Assembly: GCA_947476925.1 (NCBI GenBank)
Contig: CANJSF010000013.1
Coordinates: 1-64,000 of the forward strand
Source of the DNA: Rhodospirillaceae bacterium
GTDB taxonomy: Bacteria; Pseudomonadota; Alphaproteobacteria; Rhodospirillales; Rhodospirillaceae
Direction of reading: 5' to 3'
DNA length: 64,000 nucleotides
The translations under genes were made by a program, and so were the position numbers. Each line of letters begins with the position of its first letter. Positions within the stretch are counted from its first letter, which is position 1. Below the pieces are notes generated by a model. It worked only from the letters and a program-made list of their open reading frames with translations, ran no database searches and had not been told where the DNA came from. Shown here piece after piece: positions 28,148-35,721 of this stretch.

Positions 28148-28201
28148 CGGTGACGGTGCAGGTAATTAATATTCCCAGGATCATTAATTGGACTGTCACC
28201 G
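28148..28201. repeat. REP-like palindrome, copy 2
   Basis: The outer arms read CGGTGACGGTGCA (from 28148) and GGACTGTCACCG (to 28201), with an inner ATTAAT/ATTAAT pair. The arms and the flanking GAAATT match copy 1 at 20751-20809, with a few substitutions and a 4-base indel. It sits directly after a gene, as copy 1 does. Confidence 0.55.
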
Positions 28202-28338
28202 AAATTAAAGCGCGTCATCGTGTGGGGGCGACCGGGGAAATTTGCGGTCCGACGTGCAGACGTCAATATTTACTCTGGCCCCGAATTTACAGGCGTCGAC
28301 GCTGAATACTGGGCTTGGCTGCGGAGCAAAGATGACGA

Positions 28339-28370
28339 CCGAACCAGCCACCCGAAGGCGGCTGGTTCGG
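28339..28370. terminator. 11-bp hairpin downstream of the short fasciclin gene
   Basis: CCGAACCAGCC (28339-28349) and GGCTGGTTCGG (28360-28370) are perfect complements with a 10-base loop. No T-run follows on the minus strand, so termination is uncertain. The related hairpin at 28873-28902 shares the GAACCAGC core. Confidence 0.4.
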
Positions 28371-28376
28371 CATTTG

Positions 28377-28826
28377 TCAGAGCGAAGCGTTGCCGCTGGC
28401 GGGCGGCATGATGACGGCATCGATCACGTGAATCACGCCATTCGATGTCTCGATGTCGGCCATTGTGACCTTGGCCTTGTCGACCATCACGTCCTTGGTT
28501 GCGTCGATCGCGATTTCAGCACCTTGCACCGACTTCGCCTTCGTCGTCTTGCCGGCAATGTCCTTCGACATCACCTTTCCGCTGACAACGTGGTAGGTCA
28601 GAATCGAGACCAGCTTTGCTTTGTTCTCGGGCTTCAGCAGATCTTCGACCGTTCCCTTCGGTAACTTGGCGAAAGCGTCGTCGGTCGGCGCGAAGACCGT
28701 AAACGGCCCCTTGCCTTTGAGTGTGTCGACGAGATCTGCCGCCTTGAGGGCTGTCACCAGCGTTTTGAAAGATCCAGCCTTCACGGCTGTGTCGACGATG
28801 TCGTCGTGTTGAACAAGTGTTGTCAT
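28377..28826 (-). CDS. Fasciclin-domain protein lacking a signal peptide (duplicate copy)
   Basis: This 149-residue protein is a single FAS1 domain: [14 protein letters not shown] (H1-type block), [12 protein letters not shown], and the C-terminal [13 protein letters not shown] (H2-type block). It is almost identical to the next gene at both protein and DNA level. Its N-terminus is different: [15 protein letters not shown] replaces the signal peptide. It has its own GGAGAT site. FAS1 domains normally mediate adhesion outside the cytoplasm, so this copy should be either cytoplasmic or non-functional. The DNA similarity shows a recent tandem duplication with a unit near 533 bp. Confidence 0.9.
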   Translation of the reverse strand: MTTLVQHDDIVDTAVKAGSFKTLVTALKAADLVDTLKGKGPFTVFAPTDDAFAKLPKGTVEDLLKPENKAKLVSILTYHVVSGKVMSKDIAGKTTKAKSVQGAEIAIDATKDVMVDKAKVTMADIETSNGVIHVIDAVIMPPASGNASL

Positions 28827-28872
28827 GAGATATCTCCAGTGGTGTTTGAGAGAAGTGCTCGGAAATCCATTG

Positions 28873-28902
28873 TGAACCAGCTACCCAAGCACAGCTGGTT
28901 CA
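28873..28902. terminator. 10-bp hairpin between the two fasciclin genes
   Basis: TGAACCAGCT (28873-28882) and AGCTGGTTCA (28893-28902) are perfect complements. It lies just past the stop of the full-length fasciclin gene and has a counterpart after the short copy, so it was duplicated with the gene. On the plus strand GTTTT follows; on the minus strand there is no T-run. Confidence 0.4.
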
Positions 28903-28909
28903 GTTTTCA

Positions 28910-29410
28910 TCAGCCGGCGGGCTTGCCGTTGGCGGGCGGCATGATGACCGCGTCGATCACGTGGATGACGCCGTTGCTCGCCTCGATGTCGGCCTTTGTG
29001 ACTTTGGCCTTGTCGACCATCACGTCCTTGGTTGCTTTGATCGTGATTTCAGCGCCTTGCACCGACTTCGCCATCGTCGTCTTGCCGGCAAGGTCCTTCG
29101 ACATCACCTTTCCGCTGACAACGTGGTAGGTCAGAATCGAGACCAGCTTTGCTTTGTTCTCGGGCTTCAGCAGATCTTCGACCGTTCCCTTCGGTAACTT
29201 GGCGAAAGCGTCATCCGTCGGCGCGAAGACCGTAAACGGCCCCTTGCCTTTGAGTGTGTCGACGAGATCTGCGGCCTTGAGGGCTGTCACCAGCGTTTTG
29301 AAAGATCCAGCCTTCACGGCTGTGTCGACGATGTCGTCTGCTGCCTGGGCCCCAGCTGAGCTGAAGATCAATGGAACGAGTATGGCAGCCGACATCAAGG
29401 TTTTGAACAT
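28910..29410 (-). CDS. Secreted fasciclin-domain (FAS1) protein
   Basis: The start is set by the ATG at 29410, with a CCGGAG site upstream and an immediate signal peptide ([16 protein letters not shown]..., cleaved near AQA-ADD). The longer frame from 29521 has no ribosome site. The mature part is one FAS1 domain, with [14 protein letters not shown] near residue 60 of the precursor and [13 protein letters not shown] near the end. FAS1 proteins are extracellular or periplasmic adhesion modules; no partner is known here. It is the parent of the shorter copy downstream. Confidence 0.9.
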   Translation of the reverse strand: MFKTLMSAAILVPLIFSSAGAQAADDIVDTAVKAGSFKTLVTALKAADLVDTLKGKGPFTVFAPTDDAFAKLPKGTVEDLLKPENKAKLVSILTYHVVSGKVMSKDLAGKTTMAKSVQGAEITIKATKDVMVDKAKVTKADIEASNGVIHVIDAVIMPPANGKPAG

Positions 29411-29726
29411 TGCGTACTCCGGATTTGGTGGTTGCCCCCCCGATAAATCTCGAATGCTGCAAGCTGCGTACGAAGCCGCAGTTCGCCAACATTCAATTTT
29501 GAGGAGGTAGTTCCGGTCCAACGCGTGCTGGACCGAATGGTTCTGTAATCTCTGAGCGATGGAGATACGGTAGTCACCCAGCCAGGGTGAACGTTAACCG
29601 CATTGAACCGTGATTGTTCGGGTCTATGAAAAATAGACTCGGAATCTACGTACGTATTTCCAACGGATCGCTCGGTGCCGTGTCATTGAGCGGCTTCGTG
29701 ATTGTTCAGGCATCTCTGCGGGAAAG
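29411..29726. other. Intergenic region between fasciclin and tspO genes
   Basis: These 316 bases hold the leader of the fasciclin gene (minus strand). A weak plus-strand frame from 29614 is a shadow of tspO. No clear promoter, terminator or RNA gene is seen. Confidence 0.4.
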
Positions 29727-30233
29727 CTACGCCGGAACCCTGATTGCGAACGGTTCATTCAGTTGGACAATCACGCGATTGAGGATCGCTGCAAAAGTAA
29801 CCCATGCCAAATATGGTGCGAGCAGCCATCCTGCGACAGGAACGCTTCCGCCGATGGTTGCAATAAGTGCCGCGACAGACAACCACAGCCCAAAAACTTC
29901 GACGAGTGCCCAGTCTGGGCGGCGAAGTTTGAAAAAAAGACCGCTCCAACCGATGTTGAAAGCACCGTTAAGAACAAAAAGCGCGACAATAAGTGAGCGC
30001 GCGTCGTCGTTAGGGGCCGCATTCCACGCCAGAACTGCCGCCCAAACGGCAAGGGCAAAAATAAGTGTCCATGCCGGCCCGAACAGCCACTCGCGTGGCT
30101 GCCACGATGGCTTTCTGAGTGCTCGATACCAAGGCCCAATTTCGGTCAGCAAGCCGCCGATACCGGCCACGGCAACAGCGCCTGCGGCGGCGACCGCAAC
30201 CGGTATCCAGCCAGCTTCAAATAATGAGTCCAT
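29727..30233 (-). CDS. tspO: TspO/MBR family membrane protein
   Basis: The 168-residue protein has five predicted helices and the TspO signatures: EIGPWYRALRKPSWQP, WLFGPAWTLIFALAVWAA, NGAFNIGWSGLFF and PYLAWVTFAAILN. TspO proteins bind porphyrins and related ligands in a membrane cavity and affect tetrapyrrole handling and stress responses. The start at ATG 30233 gives the normal N-terminus; the in-frame TTG at 30251 is less likely. A heme-binding SOUL-family gene precedes it 139 bases upstream in the same direction, so both may serve tetrapyrrole binding. Confidence 0.92.
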   Translation of the reverse strand: MDSLFEAGWIPVAVAAAGAVAVAGIGGLLTEIGPWYRALRKPSWQPREWLFGPAWTLIFALAVWAAVLAWNAAPNDDARSLIVALFVLNGAFNIGWSGLFFKLRRPDWALVEVFGLWLSVAALIATIGGSVPVAGWLLAPYLAWVTFAAILNRVIVQLNEPFAIRVPA

Positions 30234-30372
30234 GATTTCGTACCAGTGCAATAGGGCGTGATGGCCTGGACCTAACGCTCCTGGTCAGCAAATTGTTTCT
30301 TGATTCTGCAGCAACACATAACCCTGCATTCGGGGGCTGAGTAAGAACCGTTCGCCATCGCTGGCGCGCGAC

Positions 30373-31008
30373 CTAACGCCGCGCGACGGTAACCGCAATC
30401 TCGTTGCGCCGCAGCGGCGGTAACGTCCACGGCGGGTCGTAGAACAGCGCCACAGGCTCGCCCATCGGTTTCCATTGCGAGCGTTCAAGGTTGGCCAACA
30501 GTTGCGCTTTGTAAACGTCAACCGCGTCGTCGGCACGCGACCCTGAAAAGCGCAGCGTCGCCATGGTTTCTTCGGGGAGATCAACGAGCTGCACGCGGCT
30601 ATCGTTGGGAACGGGCGCGCTTTTGGCGGTGTAGCCCGGCGGTAGGAAAAAACGCATTTGGTAACTGCCTTCAGCGGAGGCTGCTTGCACAGGCGTGGTC
30701 ATGGCGATTTTGGTCGATCGCGATGCGGCCTCGACCGGCGTCGTCATGGCGATGCTGGTGCTGCCCTTGTTGCCGCCGAAGATGTAGTTGGCCAGCAGGC
30801 TAAAGGCCCGGCCTTCGTTGCTGCTGCCGCCCCGCGCGGACACTGTGGTTTCCGCCGCTGTTCGGGCGGCATACGTGCGCACCTGAACACCAGACTCCAG
30901 GGTGGCAACCAGCGTGTACTTGGGCTCGTCCGTTCCGGCCCGCACACCCACCACCGAACAACCGGCCAAAAGCACCGACCCGACCACCGTTTTCAACAGC
31001 CCAAACAC
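30373..31008 (-). CDS. SOUL family heme-binding lipoprotein
   Basis: The 211-residue protein starts at GTG 31008 behind an AAGGAG site. A lipobox (LLAGC, Cys 16) marks it as a lipoprotein. The SOUL/HBP fold is recognisable from KYTLVATLESGVQVRTY at the start, AFSLLANYIFGGN, the repeated IAMTTPV block, MRFFLPPGYT and the C-terminal NEIAVTV strand. Family members bind heme or other tetrapyrroles on a hydrophobic face. With tspO next in the same direction, a periplasmic tetrapyrrole scavenging or buffering role is plausible but not shown. Confidence 0.88.
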   Translation of the reverse strand: MFGLLKTVVGSVLLAGCSVVGVRAGTDEPKYTLVATLESGVQVRTYAARTAAETTVSARGGSSNEGRAFSLLANYIFGGNKGSTSIAMTTPVEAASRSTKIAMTTPVQAASAEGSYQMRFFLPPGYTAKSAPVPNDSRVQLVDLPEETMATLRFSGSRADDAVDVYKAQLLANLERSQWKPMGEPVALFYDPPWTLPPLRRNEIAVTVARR

Positions 31009-31183
31009 GTCAAAACTCCTTGATTTGCTCTGCTAGATACGGGTCTGCGCGCCCATTGGATTGCTGCGGTCCATGCCCCCTATTTACACAGCGGGCCCTG
31101 GCGCTTGATGCCCTTTATTGTACACCTATGTCTGGCTAAGACCTGGTGGCTTCACAACATCGTCATTCGGCGGTGGAAGTGGC

Positions 31184-31212
31184 TTGGGCTAGCTTTGGCT
31201 GCACACTATAAT
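31184..31212 (+). promoter_or_regulatory. Probable promoter of the exported methyltransferase gene
   Basis: TTGGGC (31184-31189) and a perfect TATAAT (31207-31212) are separated by 17 bases. The leader then carries a 6-bp hairpin (GCCTCG 31215-31220 with CGAGGC 31229-31234) and a GGAGG ribosome site. Confidence 0.55.
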
Positions 31213-31255
31213 CTGCCTCGCATTTTACCGAGGCATCCTGGGAGGACTAAAAACG

Positions 31256-32086
31256 ATGAGTAACAAACTAATTCACGCCATGACCGGGGCGTTCGTCGCC
31301 GCCGCCATGTTTGCAACACCCGTCATGGCCAAAACCGATGCGGCCACCGAAGCAGCCATCAAGGCCGCATTGGCCGGTAATCACCGCAGCGCCGAGAACA
31401 AGGCGCGCGATCAATATCGCCACCCGCTGGAGACATTGAAATTCATTGGCCTGAACAAAGACATGAAAGTGTTGGAAGTTTGGCCCGGCGGTGGCTGGTG
31501 GACCGAGGTTTTAGCGCCCGTCTTGAAAGGCAACTACACCGCCGCCCACTTCGACCCCGCGCGCAGCGAAGGCTCGAAGAAAATGGTGGATGCCTACAAG
31601 GCCGACATCGCCAAAAATGAAGCTGTTTACGGCAAGCCCACGGTGGCGGTGTTGATGCCCCAAACCAACCAAATGACGCCCGTGCCTGCCGGTTCGCAAG
31701 ACATGGTTCTGACCTTCCGCAATATCCATAACTGGATGGCCGGTGGCCAAGAAGACGCCATGTTCAAGGTGTTCTACGATTCACTCAAGCCCGGTGGCTA
31801 CTTAGGGCTTGAAGAACACCGCGCCAAAAACGACCAGCCGCAAGACCCCAAAGCTGTGAGCGGCTATGTGCGTGAAGACTATGCCATCGCGCTGGCTGAA
31901 AAAGCTGGGTTTAAGCTGGTTGCGAAGTCTGACGTAAACGCCAACCCCAAAGACACGAAAGATTACGCCAAGGGTGTGTGGACATTGCCGCCCACGTACC
32001 GCGAGGGCGACGTCGACAAAGCCAAGTACACCGCGATTGGTGAGAGCGACCGCTTCACCATGCTTTTCCAAAAGCCCGCGAAGTAA
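31256..32086 (+). CDS. Exported class I SAM-methyltransferase-like protein (COG4798)
   Basis: This 276-residue protein has a signal peptide (cleaved near VMA-KTD, residue 25). A Rossmann methyltransferase fold follows: motif I is VLEVWPGGGWWTEVLAP, with TFRNIHNWM and FYDSLKPGGYLGLEEHR as later blocks. COG4798 proteins are annotated as predicted methyltransferases, yet SAM is not expected in the periplasm, so the activity after export is unclear. A good promoter and GGAGG site precede it, and a strong intrinsic terminator follows. It appears to be transcribed alone. Confidence 0.85.
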   Translation: MSNKLIHAMTGAFVAAAMFATPVMAKTDAATEAAIKAALAGNHRSAENKARDQYRHPLETLKFIGLNKDMKVLEVWPGGGWWTEVLAPVLKGNYTAAHFDPARSEGSKKMVDAYKADIAKNEAVYGKPTVAVLMPQTNQMTPVPAGSQDMVLTFRNIHNWMAGGQEDAMFKVFYDSLKPGGYLGLEEHRAKNDQPQDPKAVSGYVREDYAIALAEKAGFKLVAKSDVNANPKDTKDYAKGVWTLPPTYREGDVDKAKYTAIGESDRFTMLFQKPAK

Positions 32087-32102
32087 AGTTTGCGCTTGAT
32101 CC

Positions 32103-32138
32103 AAGAGCCCCGGTGGCGACACTGGGGCTCTTTTCTTT
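32103..32138 (+). terminator. Intrinsic terminator after the methyltransferase gene
   Basis: AAGAGCCCC (32103-32111) pairs with GGGGCTCTT (32124-32132), followed by TTCTTTT. The next gene starts only ten bases later, so it must be read by leak-through or from its own start near this site. Confidence 0.85.
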
Positions 32139-32147
32139 TGGTGGACC

Positions 32148-32948
32148 ATGACGGCAAACATTGTGCGCACGTATTTTGACGGCCCCTTCGGTCAGGTGCA
32201 TGTGCGTATCGCCAAGCCCAATGGCACGCCCACGCGCACGCCGCTGATTTGCTTTCACCAAAGCCCTCAGTCGGGCCGCGTGTTTACCGAGGTGCTGCGG
32301 GGCTTGGGCACCGATCGTTGCGTCTATGCACCCGACACACCCGGCTATGGTGAGTCCGACCCCTCGCCCGAGCCGGCCGACATTGCCGACTATGCGCGCG
32401 CCATGAGTGCGGTGATGGACAAGCTGGGCCACGCGCAGTTCGATATTTTGGGTTATCACACCGGCGCGCTGACCGCGACCGAGCTAGCCATTACGCAGGC
32501 CCCGCGCATTCGGCGCATGGTGCTGATTGGCTTGGCTGTGTTGCAGCAGCCCGAGATTGACGCATTTTTTAAAACGCCCTGGCCCGTCCCCATGACCATG
32601 GACGACAGCTTCGTGCGCGGCGAGTGGAATCGCTCGGTGCAATGGGCGGGGCCCGGTTCAACGCTGCCGGTGATTGCGCGTGGGTTTGTCGACAAACTAA
32701 AAGCAGGCGACAAAGCGTTTTGGGGCGCGCGTGCGGCCATGCGCTACCCGTTCGCCGAGAAGCTGCCGCAAGTCACACAACCGATCATGGCCATCGGGCC
32801 CAAGGATGATTTGTGGGACATCTCGACCCGCGCGGCACCGCTGATTCAAAACGGCACCTTCGAGCGCTGGCCCGACCATGGCTTTGGTATTTTCGATGCG
32901 GCGACTGAGGCGATCAACGCCAAGATCAGAAGCCATCTCGATGTGTAA
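32148..32948 (+). CDS. Alpha/beta hydrolase-fold protein with His at the nucleophile position
   Basis: The 266-residue protein has a normal alpha/beta hydrolase layout: the oxyanion block CFHQSPQSG near residue 36, APDTPGYGESDPS, a cap region, and C-terminal blocks GPKDDLWDIS and RWPDHGFGIFD. The nucleophile elbow reads LGYHTGAL, so the usual Ser is replaced by H104. The C-terminal Asp and His are still present. No signal peptide is seen. A second protein (35722-36615) has the same GxHTGA elbow, so the change is a subfamily trait and not an error. Whether it is an enzyme is open. Confidence 0.85.
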   Translation: MTANIVRTYFDGPFGQVHVRIAKPNGTPTRTPLICFHQSPQSGRVFTEVLRGLGTDRCVYAPDTPGYGESDPSPEPADIADYARAMSAVMDKLGHAQFDILGYHTGALTATELAITQAPRIRRMVLIGLAVLQQPEIDAFFKTPWPVPMTMDDSFVRGEWNRSVQWAGPGSTLPVIARGFVDKLKAGDKAFWGARAAMRYPFAEKLPQVTQPIMAIGPKDDLWDISTRAAPLIQNGTFERWPDHGFGIFDAATEAINAKIRSHLDV

Positions 32949-32960
32949 GCGCGTCGACGT

Positions 32961-33404
32961 TTAAGGCTTCGCGTCCTTGGCTTTATCTTCCATCGACACG
33001 CCGGCCACCCACCACTCGCCGTTTTGGGCTTTAATCATGGCGTAGTTGGCCACCGACACTGCACCTTTACTGTCGATGAGCTTCACGCGCTGAACGCAAT
33101 GGCCGTCGAACTTGCGTAAGTCCAAAAAGGTCGCCGCAGCCCACCGGCGCATCGCCCGGTAGTCTTTGTTCACCAGCGCCATAAATGTTGTGGGGTCCTT
33201 GAACGCACGGCGAATGTTGGGGGCCGCCAACGCAAACGCCGTTTCGGCATCATCGCGCTTGATGGCATCGAGCTGCTGTTCAATCACACGATGGATCGCG
33301 GTGGTGGGATCTTTGCTGGCATCAAAATCGGTGCGGCCCAAAGCCAACGCCGGGCCCATCAAGCCCACCATCACCAAACATAACGCTGCAATCAATCGAC
33401 CCAT
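32961..33404 (-). CDS. Exported DUF4864 protein
   Basis: The start is the ATG at 33404, which opens a signal peptide (MGRLIAALCLVMVGLMGP..., cleaved near ALA-LGR). The long open frame upstream of it is the shadow of the divergent dehydrogenase gene. The 147-residue protein matches the DUF4864 pattern: IHRVIEQQLDAIKRDDAETAFALAA, then RRAFKDPTTFMALVNKDYRAM, then beta strands ending in NGEWWVAGVSM. The fold is NTF2-like, and the family is common in alphaproteobacteria without a known role. It is convergent with the hydrolase gene, with a 12-base gap. Confidence 0.85.
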   Translation of the reverse strand: MGRLIAALCLVMVGLMGPALALGRTDFDASKDPTTAIHRVIEQQLDAIKRDDAETAFALAAPNIRRAFKDPTTFMALVNKDYRAMRRWAAATFLDLRKFDGHCVQRVKLIDSKGAVSVANYAMIKAQNGEWWVAGVSMEDKAKDAKP

Positions 33405-33492
33405 GGCCGCCCCCTGAGGGGTGAAGCGTGACACACCACCGCGGTCTGTGCCAAGTGTTGGCAGGCACGATTCACGCAAAAGGAACCACGAT

Positions 33493-34356
33493 ATGGCCAC
33501 GGTCGCATTCATCGGATTGGGCGTCATGGGCTTTCCCATGGCGGGGCATTTGGCCGCGAAAGGCCACACCGTCAGCGTTTTTAACCGCAATGCCGCCAAG
33601 TCCCAGGCCTGGGCCGCCAAGTATAACGGCACCGCCGCCAAAACCCCGCGCGAGGCTTGCCGCAATGCGAGTGTGGCTTTTAGTTGCGTGGGCGACGATC
33701 CCGATGTGCGCGCGGTGGTGGCTGGGCCTGACGGCATGTTGGCGGGCTTAAGCGCCGGCGCGGTGATTGTCGACCACACCACAACATCGGCCACGCTGGC
33801 ACGCGACATGACTAAAGAATGCGCTGGCCTGGGCGTGGGCTTCATCGACGCTCCGGTTTCCGGAGGTCAAGCGGGGGCCGAGAACGGCGCGCTGAGTGTG
33901 ATGTGCGGCGGCGAGCCCGCGCACTATGCAAAGGCCGAGCCGGTCATCGTGGCTTACGCCAAGATTTGCAAACTGATGGGGCCCAGCGGCGCAGGCCAAC
34001 TAACAAAAATGGTGAACCAACTTTGCATCGCAGGCCTGGTGCAAGGCTTGGCCGAAGCCATGAACTTCGGCCAGCGCGCAGGGCTGAACATGAATGACGT
34101 CATCGACGTCATCTCGAAAGGCGCGGCGCAAAGCTGGCAAATGGAAAACCGTGGCCGCACCATGTGCGAGGGCAAGTTCGACTTCGGCTTTGCCGCCGAC
34201 TGGATGCGCAAGGACTTACGCATCTGTCTCGACGAAGCCCGCCGCTCAGGCGCGCGCGTGCCGGTGGCCGCACTGGTCGACCAGTTCTACGCCGAGGTGC
34301 AAGCCCAAGGCCACGGGCGGTGGGACACCTCCAGCCTCATGACGCTGCTGAAGTAG
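33493..34356 (+). CDS. NAD-binding beta-hydroxyacid dehydrogenase (HIBADH/GarR type)
   Basis: The ATG at 33493 follows an AAAGGAACC site and opens straight into the Rossmann motif FIGLGVMGFPMAGHLA. The family catalytic blocks are intact: DAPVSGGQAGAENGALSVMCGG around the substrate site, then GPSGAGQLTKMVNQLC, where the Lys is the proposed acid/base. With 287 residues it has family length. It probably oxidises a 3-hydroxyacid, or reduces a semialdehyde, with NAD(P); the substrate cannot be told. It diverges from the DUF4864 gene. An exported nitrilase-like gene follows 97 bases downstream, and an aldehyde dehydrogenase lies 4 kb further on. Confidence 0.92.
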   Translation: MATVAFIGLGVMGFPMAGHLAAKGHTVSVFNRNAAKSQAWAAKYNGTAAKTPREACRNASVAFSCVGDDPDVRAVVAGPDGMLAGLSAGAVIVDHTTTSATLARDMTKECAGLGVGFIDAPVSGGQAGAENGALSVMCGGEPAHYAKAEPVIVAYAKICKLMGPSGAGQLTKMVNQLCIAGLVQGLAEAMNFGQRAGLNMNDVIDVISKGAAQSWQMENRGRTMCEGKFDFGFAADWMRKDLRICLDEARRSGARVPVAALVDQFYAEVQAQGHGRWDTSSLMTLLK

Positions 34357-34453
34357 GCGGCCCACTTACCCGACGACGCTACAATTATCAGACTTGCGTC
34401 ATGCCAAACCTAACGCCAATCTGGCTGCCTTGATCATGCATCGGAGGACACCC

Positions 34454-35587
34454 ATGACGCCTTCATTCACCACACTCGCGCGCGGGCTTACGGCCGTGCT
34501 TATTGCTGGTCTTTTAAGCACCACAGCCATCGCGCAGCAAAAAGTGCCGCAGTTGGTGCGGGCCGATGGCACCTACCCCACCGTGCCCTTAGCCAAAGAT
34601 GTGATTGTGGTGAAGGTGGTGCAAAACGCGCCGCTGAATTTGCAAAAAGCACCCAGCATTAAAGAAGGCCTGGCCACCAACGTTGAGCGCATGGCCGGTT
34701 GGATTAAGAAGGCCTGCACCACGGGCAAAAAACCCGACTTCATTTTGTTCAACGAGTTTCCCCTCACGGGTTATTCGTCGGGCCCGCGCAGCGAGAAAAT
34801 TAAATTCACTATTCGGATGGATGGGCCCGAGGTGAAGCGCATCGGCGAGCTGGCCAAAGAGTGCGACACCTACATTATTTTCGGCTCTTACGCGACCGAC
34901 CCCGATTGGCCGGGCCACATCCTCAGCCTTAACCCGGTGATCGGCCGCGACGGCAAAGTGAAAGAGACCTATTGGAAAACGCGCAACGTCACGCGCCTGA
35001 ACGATACGGAAATTCCCACCACGACGATTGAGAGCGTGCGCGATAAATTCCGCGCGAAATACGGCATTGAGGAAGAATTTCCGGTGTTGAAAACCGAGTA
35101 CGGCAACATTGCCGTCAGCACCGTGCAGCTCGACCCGTTTGTGTTTGCCGCCTACACCATGCGCGGCGTGGAAATTATGATGCGCACGGCCACGCTGTTT
35201 TCAAAGACGGACGTTCAAGCCATTGCGTTGTACAACAACGTGTACTCGGCCATGTCCAACATCACCTTCCCGCCCGAGTCAGGCGTGCCGGCCAGCTTTG
35301 GCGGCCAGTCGCTGATTGTGGACAACAAGGGCAAAGTGTTGGCCGAAGACCCCAGCAACAATGAAAATGTGATTGAGGCGGAAATTCCCATCAAGAAATT
35401 CCGCGAAGGGCGTCGCATTCAGCGTTACCCGCTGGAAGTGGTGAAGCCCGTGTTCGATCAGTTCAAGCAAGAAGTGCCGCTGAACATCATGGACGTGCCC
35501 GCCGACCAACTGCCGCAGACCGATAAAGAGATGAAAGATTTCCTGGACCGCAAGAGCCGCTGGCTGAACCCCGCGGGCCAAGGCTGA
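34454..35587 (+). CDS. Exported nitrilase-fold protein lacking the catalytic cysteine
   Basis: The start is ATG 34454 (GGAGG seven bases upstream), opening a signal peptide cleaved near AIA-QQK. The 377-residue protein has the carbon-nitrogen hydrolase fold. The catalytic Glu is in LFNEFPLTGYS and the Lys in KVKETYWKTRN. In the nucleophile strand, where ICxD is expected, the sequence reads STVQLDPFVF, so the Cys is replaced by Gln; no Cys occurs nearby. The protein should therefore not hydrolyse amides or nitriles by the normal mechanism. It may be a binding protein derived from a nitrilase. Its neighbours are mostly exported or oxidoreductase proteins. Confidence 0.85.
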   Translation: MTPSFTTLARGLTAVLIAGLLSTTAIAQQKVPQLVRADGTYPTVPLAKDVIVVKVVQNAPLNLQKAPSIKEGLATNVERMAGWIKKACTTGKKPDFILFNEFPLTGYSSGPRSEKIKFTIRMDGPEVKRIGELAKECDTYIIFGSYATDPDWPGHILSLNPVIGRDGKVKETYWKTRNVTRLNDTEIPTTTIESVRDKFRAKYGIEEEFPVLKTEYGNIAVSTVQLDPFVFAAYTMRGVEIMMRTATLFSKTDVQAIALYNNVYSAMSNITFPPESGVPASFGGQSLIVDNKGKVLAEDPSNNENVIEAEIPIKKFREGRRIQRYPLEVVKPVFDQFKQEVPLNIMDVPADQLPQTDKEMKDFLDRKSRWLNPAGQG

Positions 35588-35721
35588 GACGCGCGGCGAG
35601 CAACAAACTCATCTCGTCACCTTCGGGCGACGACGCCTTGAATTTCTTAGCGACCAGCGGAAGCTGAGAAAAACGAAGCGTCTAGCCCGACGGCGACAGG
35701 AGATAAATTCGCTTTTTGGCC

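Noticed and set aside
33405-33845. Long N-terminal extension of the DUF4864 gene
   Set aside because: It is the antisense of the dehydrogenase gene. The signal peptide begins at 33404.
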